NCBI GenBank assembly: GCA_002509495.1
Contig: DAEV01000033.1
Location: forward strand, 7,589-22,115
Source of the DNA: Methanolinea sp. UBA473
GTDB taxonomy: Archaea; Halobacteriota; Methanomicrobia; Methanomicrobiales; Methanospirillaceae
Reading direction: 5' to 3'
Length of the DNA stretch: 14,527 nucleotides
Made by a program: the position numbers and the translations under genes. The notes beneath the pieces are model-generated. The model was not told the DNA's origin. It did no database searches and saw nothing but the letters and a program-made list of their open reading frames with translations. Below, in pieces: positions 6,253-12,833 of this stretch; positions within the stretch are counted from its first letter, which is position 1, and each line of letters opens with the position of its first letter.

Positions 6253-7485
6253 ATGAACCTCACAGAATTTCAACGAACGGTGATTTTTTCTGCACTCTTC
6301 GTGACAGGTGCAGCGATTCTGATCTTACTCGGCATTTCCCTCCTCTCATCTCCTCAGCCGGAGGCTTCCGCCCAGTTCAACCTCACCGTTTCCGATCATC
6401 AGGTCCGGATCACTCACACCGGCGGCGAACCCCTGGAATGCGGAAAGTTGGCCATTCTCGTGAACGGAGAGGTCATTGCATTCCCATCCGTGAGTTCCAC
6501 AGAATGCCCCTGGTCGATCGGGGAGTCCCTGGTCATCCCGCGCTCGCCTATCGCATCGGCCCAGGCCATCCGGATCACCTACGATGAGGGAAAAGGCCCG
6601 TATGAAATCATGTACTCCGAGATACCAGGCAAGGCATCGGACACAGCAATACCAAAGATACCTGTCCTCACCCCCTCTGCCCTCACTCTCACATCAGCAC
6701 CCCATTCCTCACCCGCACCCACCTCCACCCCTGGCATCCCCTCCGCATCCTTCTCCGCTTCCCCCCGCAGCGGTTCTGTCCCGCTGATTGTCCAGTTTAC
6801 CGATACTTCCACCGGTGTTCCGGAAGAATGGACCTGGTCCTTCGGGGACGGAAAAGGCTCTACAGAGGAAGATCCGGTTCATGTGTATTCGACAATCGGA
6901 TCCTTCCAGGTATCGCTCAGTGTGAACAATACCTACGGGGCTCACACCAGGATTGCGAACGGGTATATCAATGTCACACCTGCCGTGGGAAGGGATGTGT
7001 TCATTGAGGCGGATCGGGGAGGATCGGTGGTGCCGGGAGGGTTCCTGGAATTCACGGTCGTATCCCCCGCCGCACGGATGAAAATCGGCGGCCAGGTTCA
7101 GGAGCTGGAACCCGGGGACCGGATCCGGCTTGTGGTGGAGGGGAATGGAAAGGGAAAAATTTCCGTTCAGAACGGGGCGATCCTGGAATATTCCTTTGAA
7201 GAGGTCTCGCTCTACCGGGACGGCCAGCGTATCGCGGAGGGATCTGTCAGGGAGATCTCGGTTTCGGGAACGGAAGGATTTATCTCCAGTCTTCGGCTTG
7301 TGATCCCCCACGGTCCGGGATCCGTTCGCCTCCTGGAGGAGGGCGCACCAAAACCGGTTCCTGAACCAGGATCCGCACTCGTTGCAGATTCTTTGCAGCC
7401 CGGCAGGGATCGGATGATGATCCTGGACTGTTCCAGGCCGGATTCTACCTATTTCCGGGGCACGGCGAATCTCATCCCGATCTGA
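6253..7485 (+). CDS. Membrane-anchored protein with pilin-like module, one PKD domain and shared head domain
   Basis: A 410-residue protein. Residues about 10-32 form one hydrophobic helix (FSALFVTGAAILILLGISLL), but unlike its neighbours there is no A-[VLI]-S-E prepilin motif, so it may be a plain N-terminal anchor. Residues about 40-125 resemble Pilin_N, with H55-T-G-G-E59 in place of the usual D. A Ser/Thr/Pro linker (134-162) leads to a PKD domain (about 163-244) with the signature WSFGDG at 195-200. Residues 247-410 are the shared C-terminal domain: MKIGG (276-280), YSFEEVSLYRDG (313-324), EGSVREISVS (329-338). It follows the preceding gene by 27 bases with neither a TATA box nor a ribosome-binding site in the gap, so it is probably read from the upstream promoter. 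Known: PKD domains are beta-sandwich spacers of archaeal surface proteins. Likely an extracellular adhesin or pilus accessory protein. Confidence 0.8.
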   Translation: MNLTEFQRTVIFSALFVTGAAILILLGISLLSSPQPEASAQFNLTVSDHQVRITHTGGEPLECGKLAILVNGEVIAFPSVSSTECPWSIGESLVIPRSPIASAQAIRITYDEGKGPYEIMYSEIPGKASDTAIPKIPVLTPSALTLTSAPHSSPAPTSTPGIPSASFSASPRSGSVPLIVQFTDTSTGVPEEWTWSFGDGKGSTEEDPVHVYSTIGSFQVSLSVNNTYGAHTRIANGYINVTPAVGRDVFIEADRGGSVVPGGFLEFTVVSPAARMKIGGQVQELEPGDRIRLVVEGNGKGKISVQNGAILEYSFEEVSLYRDGQRIAEGSVREISVSGTEGFISSLRLVIPHGPGSVRLLEEGAPKPVPEPGSALVADSLQPGRDRMMILDCSRPDSTYFRGTANLIPI

Positions 7486-7490
7486 TCGAG

Positions 7491-7516
7491 CCCTCCCGTG
7501 AGATCTCGTGAGAGGG
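7491..7516 (+). terminator. Hairpin just after the PKD/pilin-like gene
   Basis: CCCTCCCGTGA (7491-7501) can pair with TCGTGAGAGGG (7506-7516) around a GATC loop, forming an 11-position RNA stem with two G-U pairs and one C-A mismatch. It begins six bases after the stop at 7485. No T-run follows, so it may stabilise or process the 3' end rather than act as a classical terminator. Confidence 0.4.
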
Positions 7517-7576
7517 ACGTTCCCCGGGCCTGATTCTCTCTGATATCGCGGCAGAATCCGGAAAATCTAGGATAGA

Positions 7577-7584
7577 TTCATATA
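7577..7584 (+). promoter_or_regulatory. Candidate TATA box of the double-PKD gene at 7675
   Basis: TTCATATA is the best TATA-like element in the 189-base gap upstream of 7675. Initiation near 7607 would give a leader of about 68 bases, longer than those of the earlier pilin-like genes. The match to consensus is only partial. Confidence 0.4.
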
Positions 7585-7636
7585 GCCTAAAATAGATGAA
7601 ACTGTAACAGAAGAATCGGAGGCCGTTGCCCGACGG

Positions 7637-7648
7637 TTTCTCGAGAAA
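7637..7648 (+). promoter_or_regulatory. 12-base perfect palindrome in the leader of the double-PKD gene
   Basis: TTTCTCGAGAAA is a perfect palindrome. Next to it upstream is a small hairpin, CCGT (7623-7626) with ACGG (7633-7636). Both lie between the candidate TATA box and the ribosome-binding site GGTGGAG (7664-7670), which is four bases from ATG 7675. A repressor-binding site or a leader structure is possible; the function is unknown. Confidence 0.35.
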
Positions 7649-7674
7649 TTCAAGAGTATTTTGGGTGGAGCATA

Positions 7675-9201
7675 ATGGAAAGGGAATCTGCAATCTCCAG
7701 GAATATTATCCTGGCACTGGCGGTATCGGTGGCGATCCTCATCGTTGCCGTGATAATGGTCCTGGTCTTCTTCCCGCCGCAGCCGGACATTGTACCGAAT
7801 TTCAATGCCAACATAGAGCGGTCCGGAAACGTGGTCTATCTTTACCATGACGGGGGAGATGCTCTCCAGATGAGCCGGACGGTGGTGAAGATCAACGGCC
7901 AGGTCATTCCATCCGGGTCGCTATCCTTCCTGCACGGCCAGGACTGGCCCTGGACGCCCGGAAAGACGATGAGGATCCAGTATGACGGCCAGGGCACTCC
8001 CGATCTCGTCCAGGTCCTCTATTCGAGCGGTTCGACCGAGGTGATCCTCTTCACGTCCCAGGCCGCTCCCGCACAGGTGACCCCTATCCCCGTATCCACC
8101 CTGCAGCCTGAAGTGACGGCCACCCCCGGAGGGGTCTCACCTGTCACCACCACCAGTATTGCATCACCCACTGTCACTATGCCTGTTTCTGCAGTTCCGG
8201 TGGGGCCGCAGCCGCCCATCCCCGGATTCTCGGCCACCCCACGCACAGGCCAGTTCCCGCTTGCCGTTCAGTTCACCGACATGTCGGTGGGTGAACCTAC
8301 CTCGTGGCTCTGGAACTTCGGGGACGGGTCGTCATCGACAGAGAGGAATCCTGCCCACACCTATTCGAATCCCGGCGTGTATTCGGTCACCCTCACGGTA
8401 ACCAACAGTTACGGGAGCGGGCAGAAGGCAGAGCAGGACTATATCTCGACGGGATCGATCCCCGTCGCCAACTTCGTGGCGATCCCCTCCGAGGGCACAG
8501 TCCCGCTGGCGGTGCAGTTCTCCGATCTCTCTTCCGGCAACCCTTCCTCCTGGGAATGGGACTTTGGCGACGGCCATGCGTCTACGATAAGAAACCCGAT
8601 CCACACCTATACGGCATCGGGAAGTTACACGGTTACCCTGACGGTACACAACGCATTCGGCTCCCACACAAGGATCCAGTCCAACTGCGTGAACGTGGGA
8701 GTCCAGAACAGGCTGGATGTAGCCCTCTTAAAGAGCAGTGCGGCAACCCTGTCCGATGGATACCTGCAGTTCCTGGTGACCGGATCGGAGGGATCGATCA
8801 AGATCGGCGGGTCCACCTATCGCTTTGCCCCGGAGGACAACGTCCAGCTCTTCCTGGACTCCGGTGCGATAGGGGAGATCGATGTGAATGCCAACGGCGT
8901 CTCCACGTTCAAATTCGATGACGTGCGCATGTTCATCAACGGGGAATTTATCCGGCGGGGCAGTGTGGCGGATATCAGAGTCCCCTCCTATGCCGGCCTC
9001 AAGTCCACGTTCGCACTAACCCTGCCTCCCGAAGATACGGGCATGGTCCTGTACATCAACGGAGGCCGCATCATCCCCGCTTCAGGACTTTCGGTCAAAC
9101 TGAACCAGCTCACCACGAATTCGAACGGACAGATGAGCCTGCTTGTGAAGGCAGGATTCGCAGAGTATAAGGGCGGGACCGAGAGTTACCTCGTCGGGTG
9201 A
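7675..9201 (+). CDS. Pilin-like protein with two PKD domains and shared C-terminal head domain
   Basis: A 508-residue protein. The N-terminus MERESA-ISRNIILALAV resembles a prepilin leader, with probable cleavage between A6 and I7 and a helix to about residue 33. Residues about 40-128 are a Pilin_N module with H58-D-G-G-D62-A-L. A Thr/Pro/Val linker (132-180) precedes two PKD domains: about 181-260 with NFGDG at 214-218, and about 262-342 with DFGDG at 296-300. Residues 346-508 are the shared C-terminal domain: IKIGG (375-379), FKFDDVRMFING (412-423), RGSVADIRVP (428-437). The second PKD ends in GSHTRI and is closest to the single PKD of the preceding protein, which ends in GAHTRI. ATG 7675 is supported by GGTGGAG four bases upstream. 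It is the longest stalk version of the cluster; a role as surface adhesin or pilus-tip subunit is inferred. The gene ends at a T-rich tract facing a convergent gene. Confidence 0.85.
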   Translation: MERESAISRNIILALAVSVAILIVAVIMVLVFFPPQPDIVPNFNANIERSGNVVYLYHDGGDALQMSRTVVKINGQVIPSGSLSFLHGQDWPWTPGKTMRIQYDGQGTPDLVQVLYSSGSTEVILFTSQAAPAQVTPIPVSTLQPEVTATPGGVSPVTTTSIASPTVTMPVSAVPVGPQPPIPGFSATPRTGQFPLAVQFTDMSVGEPTSWLWNFGDGSSSTERNPAHTYSNPGVYSVTLTVTNSYGSGQKAEQDYISTGSIPVANFVAIPSEGTVPLAVQFSDLSSGNPSSWEWDFGDGHASTIRNPIHTYTASGSYTVTLTVHNAFGSHTRIQSNCVNVGVQNRLDVALLKSSAATLSDGYLQFLVTGSEGSIKIGGSTYRFAPEDNVQLFLDSGAIGEIDVNANGVSTFKFDDVRMFINGEFIRRGSVADIRVPSYAGLKSTFALTLPPEDTGMVLYINGGRIIPASGLSVKLNQLTTNSNGQMSLLVKAGFAEYKGGTESYLVG

Positions 9202-9214
9202 ACAACGTCTCCCC

Positions 9215-9241
9215 TTTCTTTTTCCTGATGGTTCTAAAAAA
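9215..9241. terminator. Back-to-back terminators between convergent genes
   Basis: On the plus strand TTTCTTTTT (9215-9223) follows the double-PKD gene. On the minus strand six T (9241-9236) follow the TPR gene four bases after its stop. Oligo-T tracts are typical archaeal termination signals, and 43 bases serve both directions here. Confidence 0.6.
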
Positions 9242-9244
9242 GGA

Positions 9245-12200
9245 TCACGCGGCCTTTTCCAGGTCTTTTAACCGCTGGGAGACAAAATCAACGAGCTCTC
9301 TGGACTCATGGCGTGCACATCGTAAAAACCCCTCGTAGGAAGCCTTTGCACCGCTTGTCTGGGAGAGTTTCTCGCATGCAAGGGCTTTATTGAGATATGC
9401 CCTGGCGTATTCGCGGTTGATGGAAAGAGCCTGGTCAAACTCGGCAATCGCTTTTTCGCAAAGGTTCCGGTTATAGTAGATATTCCCGATGTTGTAATAT
9501 GCCTCGGCAAGATCCGGTTTCAACTCGATGGCACGGGAAAAATCTGTGATGGCTTCGTCGATCAGTCCCTTCTTTCCGAATTCGATTCCACGGTTGTAGA
9601 ATGCAGTTGCGTTTCCTGGATTCAGCTCTGTGGCACGGGTGAAATCGTTAATGGCTTCATTGTACATTCCTTTGAGGGCATAGGCATTCCCGCGGTTGTT
9701 CCAGGCTTTCTCGTTGTGAGGATCGAGCTCGAGGGTCTTTGAATAATCGGCAATCGATTCCTCCATGCGATCCATCTTCTGGTACGCCACGCCACGGTTG
9801 TAATATGCTTCTGCCAGGTAGGGTTTCAATTCGATGGCGCGGGTGAAATCCGCCATCGCCTGGTCGATCAGCCCTTTCTTCCCGTATTCGATCCCGCGAT
9901 TGTAGAACGCGGTGGCATTCTCTGGATTGAGCTCGATTGCACGGGTGAAATCGTCGATTGCCTCGTCATACATGCCTTTTCCCGCATAGGCATTGCCCCT
10001 GTTGTTAAAGGCCTTCTCGTTCCCGGGGGACAGGGCAATGGCCTTTGTGTAATCCTCGATAGCGGATGAGAGGTGCCCCCTCTTATGGTATGCGACACCG
10101 CGGTTATAGTAGGCCTCGGTGAGATCGGGGCGGATATCAATGGCCTTATCAAGATCGGCGATGGCTTCTTCGATCAATCCCTTCTCCCCGTACTCGATCC
10201 CCCTGTTGTAGAGGGCGGTCGCATTGCGGGGGTTGATATCGATCGCACAGGTAAAATCGCTGATGGCCTCGTTATACCTGCCCTGCCCTGCATATGCATT
10301 CCCCCTGTTGTTGAGAGCCTTTTCGCTCCTTGGATTCAGAGAGATCGCATGCGAAAAATCCTCGATGGCAACGTCCACTCTGCCAAGGCGGTTATATTCC
10401 ACTCCCCTGGCGTTGTAGGAAGCATCATCGTGGGGTGCAAGTTCTATTGCCCTGGTGTAGTCAAGGACAGCCTCTTCGGGATGGCCTGCCCTGCTGTGCT
10501 CCGCAGCCCTTGCGAGGAAGACTTCAACCGATCTTGAGTCGAGCCGGAGCGCATTGGTGAAATCTTCGATCGCCCTTCCCCGGTTCCCGAGCAGGCTGTA
10601 TTCCTGTCCTCTCCGGAGGTATGCTTCAAAGAGCCGCGGGTTGACTTCGAGCGCCCTTGAGAAATCTCCGATGGCCTCCTCGCTCCTCCCAATCGATCCG
10701 TATTCGATACCGCGCTGCAGAAATGCCTCTATGGAGACCGGGCTTGTCTCGATAGCCCGGGTGAAGTCGGCGAGGGTCTTTTCCTTGTCCCCGGCCCGTC
10801 GGTACGCGTACCCGCGCTGCAGGTACGCATCGTGGAAATGAGGATCGATCTCGAGAGCCAGGGAAAATTCCTCGATCGCTTCAGGGTCCCGGTCCTGGGA
10901 GGCATACTCCCTGCCCAGCTGGAAGTGCGCCCCGGTATGCCTTGGATCCAGGGTGATAGCCCGGGTGAAGTCTTCGATCGCCTCCCCGCTCCGGCCTTTC
11001 TTCGAATGTTCCTGGCCCCGGCTGTAAGCGGCCTCCAGATAACCTGGTTTTATATCGAGGGCTTTTGAAAAATCCCTGACAGCCATATCCGGAAGGCCGA
11101 TGCGGGAGAACTCTTTCCCCCGATAATAATGAGCCTCGGCATACTCCGGGTTGATCTCAAGAGCCTTGGTATATTCGGAGATCGCCCGATCCGAGATCCC
11201 GGCCTTTTGGTACTCTCTGCCGCGGTTATAGTAGGCCTCCGCGTACTTTGGATTGATCTTCAATGCCCTGGTAAAGTCGGTGATCGCCTCCTCCATCCTT
11301 CCCAGCCTGTCGTATTCGTTCCCCCGGTTGTAGTATGCCTCGATGAAGCCTGAATCAAGCTCGATCGCTTTCGAAAAATCCAGAATGGCCTTTTCAGGAA
11401 ACCCCATCCTGGAATATTCAAGGCCTCTCCTGTTGTAGGGCTCCGGATCGTCAGGCGAGCGTTCGATCTCTCTCGTGATCTCCCCCAGCATCCCTTCCTC
11501 CATATCCGGGGGAGAGCCTTCGCGGGATGTCCCGGATGAGGAGATGTATCCGGGAGAAGTCTCATCGGAGGGTGTGCCGGGTTTGGGTATCTCCTCAGTA
11601 ACCGCAGCCGGCTCGTCCATGATCTCGATCGCACGGGTAAATTCCCGGATCGCGTCGTCAAAACGGCCCTGGCGGTTATAGAGGACTCCCCGGTTGTTAT
11701 AGGCCTCGATAAACCGGGGATTCATTTCGATCGCTTTCCCATAGTGCTCGATTGCCATATCGAAGAGCCCAAGCCGGCTGTACTCCACCCCAAGGTTATT
11801 ATGAGATTCTGCATACGTGGGATTCATCTGCAGGCATTTCTGGTAATCCGTGATTGCCAGCTCGGACTGGCCGAGCTTCCCGTACGCAATGCCCCTGTTG
11901 TAGAGGAGGTCCGGATTATCGGGAAGAATCTCGAGGGCCCGGGAATAGTCCGCCACCGCATCGTCGAGGTGCCCCAGCCGGGAGAACTCGATCCCCCTGT
12001 TGAAGAGAGCCTCAACAAACGCGGGATCTATTTCAAACGCCCGGGAATAATCTGCGATCGCCTCCTCATGCATTCCTTTGCGGGCAAAGATCACTCCCCG
12101 GTTATTGTAGGCTGCCGCGTAGTCCGGGTCCAGGGAAAGCGCCCGGGTAAAGTCTGATGCGGCAGATTCGTCCTCCCCCATCCGGGCATATTCCACCCCT

Positions 12201-12532
12201 CGGTTGTAGCATGCCTCAGAAAAATCTGTATCCATCTCCAGTGCCGTGGAGAAATCCCGGATAGCCTGGTCAGGCTGGGAGAGAAGGGAACAGGCAACCC
12301 CCCGATTGTAATAGGCCTCGGTAAAATGAGGGTTGATCCGGATAGCCGAGTCATAGTCCGCAATCGCTCCCTCGTAATCATGTTTTCCCGCCCTGGCAAC
12401 GCCACGGTTATGATACGCCTCTGCATCCCCGGGGTTGATCTCGATGGAACGGGTGTAATCTGCGATGGCTTCCTCGTATAGGCCTTTCTTGTGGAATGCA
12501 ACGCCACGATTGTAAAAGATCTGTCCGTCCAT
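9245..12532 (-). CDS. Very long TPR-repeat protein (30 TPR units)
   Basis: A 1095-residue protein built almost wholly of 34-residue tetratricopeptide repeats. By eye I count nine units (residues 1-306), a 54-residue Pro/Ser/Gly/Glu-rich break (307-360), then twenty-one units (361 to about 1074) and a short C-terminal cap ending in LEKAA. The unit consensus is roughly A-Y-Y-N-R-G-x-x-Y, G, E-A-I-x-D-F-T-R-A-I-E-L-N-P. TPRs stack into a right-handed helical scaffold for protein binding. No signal peptide, membrane helix or catalytic domain is seen, so it is probably cytoplasmic. Residues 735-1040 form three copies of a 102-residue triplet of units. The start ATG follows GGGGGGGGTTAG, a G-rich but non-canonical ribosome-binding region; no clear TATA box was found upstream. 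Partners are unknown. It converges on the pilin-like block and diverges from a surface-protein gene, so a link to the surface genes is only positional. Confidence 0.92.
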   Translation of the reverse strand: MDGQIFYNRGVAFHKKGLYEEAIADYTRSIEINPGDAEAYHNRGVARAGKHDYEGAIADYDSAIRINPHFTEAYYNRGVACSLLSQPDQAIRDFSTALEMDTDFSEACYNRGVEYARMGEDESAASDFTRALSLDPDYAAAYNNRGVIFARKGMHEEAIADYSRAFEIDPAFVEALFNRGIEFSRLGHLDDAVADYSRALEILPDNPDLLYNRGIAYGKLGQSELAITDYQKCLQMNPTYAESHNNLGVEYSRLGLFDMAIEHYGKAIEMNPRFIEAYNNRGVLYNRQGRFDDAIREFTRAIEIMDEPAAVTEEIPKPGTPSDETSPGYISSSGTSREGSPPDMEEGMLGEITREIERSPDDPEPYNRRGLEYSRMGFPEKAILDFSKAIELDSGFIEAYYNRGNEYDRLGRMEEAITDFTRALKINPKYAEAYYNRGREYQKAGISDRAISEYTKALEINPEYAEAHYYRGKEFSRIGLPDMAVRDFSKALDIKPGYLEAAYSRGQEHSKKGRSGEAIEDFTRAITLDPRHTGAHFQLGREYASQDRDPEAIEEFSLALEIDPHFHDAYLQRGYAYRRAGDKEKTLADFTRAIETSPVSIEAFLQRGIEYGSIGRSEEAIGDFSRALEVNPRLFEAYLRRGQEYSLLGNRGRAIEDFTNALRLDSRSVEVFLARAAEHSRAGHPEEAVLDYTRAIELAPHDDASYNARGVEYNRLGRVDVAIEDFSHAISLNPRSEKALNNRGNAYAGQGRYNEAISDFTCAIDINPRNATALYNRGIEYGEKGLIEEAIADLDKAIDIRPDLTEAYYNRGVAYHKRGHLSSAIEDYTKAIALSPGNEKAFNNRGNAYAGKGMYDEAIDDFTRAIELNPENATAFYNRGIEYGKKGLIDQAMADFTRAIELKPYLAEAYYNRGVAYQKMDRMEESIADYSKTLELDPHNEKAWNNRGNAYALKGMYNEAINDFTRATELNPGNATAFYNRGIEFGKKGLIDEAITDFSRAIELKPDLAEAYYNIGNIYYNRNLCEKAIAEFDQALSINREYARAYLNKALACEKLSQTSGAKASYEGFLRCARHESRELVDFVSQRLKDLEKAA
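9413..10330 (-). repeat. Three 306-base higher-order repeats in the TPR gene
   Basis: Reading along the gene, the copies are 10330-10025, 10024-9719 and 9718-9413. Each encodes three TPR units of distinct types: A (EKAxNNRGNAYA), B (NATAxYNRGIE) and C (LxEAYYNRGVAY, degenerate in the last copy). By eye, copies 2 and 3 match at 56 of 68 residues over units A and B; copies 1 and 2 match at 46 of 68 there. The DNA differs at many synonymous positions, so the duplication is not recent. Confidence 0.8.
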
Positions 12533-12833
12533 CTAACCCCCCCCAGTCCGGGATGCAACCGGAATTGTTCTCTTACACTGACATGGAATTTGGGGATTCT
12601 TAACCATGTCGCTTATTCCTGAAACTCCCGGGCCTCACCGCATTGCCCCTGTCCGGAAAGAGTCGGGGGATTCGAAATGATTATAGCACGGGAACCCAGA
12701 TTATTTGTTATCTTTCCGGGATCCCAAATCCCCGTCTCTATCCTCCCTTTCATCGCCGGGAATGGGGACCTCCAGCCATGGAGGACAATGACGATCCGGA
12801 TGATTTCACACCTACCCAGACGAGGCAACCATC
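12533..12833. other. Divergent intergenic region
   Basis: This 301-base gap separates the TPR gene from the secreted-protein gene. On the plus strand CGAAATGATTATA (12673-12685) resembles an archaeal BRE plus TATA box and would start a leader of about 125 bases for the gene at 12834. A small inverted repeat, CCTCC (12769-12773) and GGAGG (12780-12784), lies in that leader. Next to the TPR start is a run of eight G on the minus strand (12544-12537). No tRNA or convincing small gene was seen; short open frames on both strands lack ribosome-binding sites and recognisable protein features. Confidence 0.4.

Noticed and set aside
9413..10330. CRISPR array or simple tandem DNA repeat in the TPR gene
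   Set aside because: The periodicity is 102 bases (34 codons) and 306 bases, with conservation at the amino-acid level; there are no identical short repeats with unique spacers.
10073..12157. Several plus-strand open frames opposite the TPR gene
   Set aside because: They repeat with the TPR period and have no ribosome-binding sites; they are shadows of the repeated coding strand.
12613..12828. 71-residue minus-strand frame in the divergent intergenic region
   Set aside because: No ribosome-binding site, no recognisable motif, and it covers the candidate promoter elements of the flanking gene.
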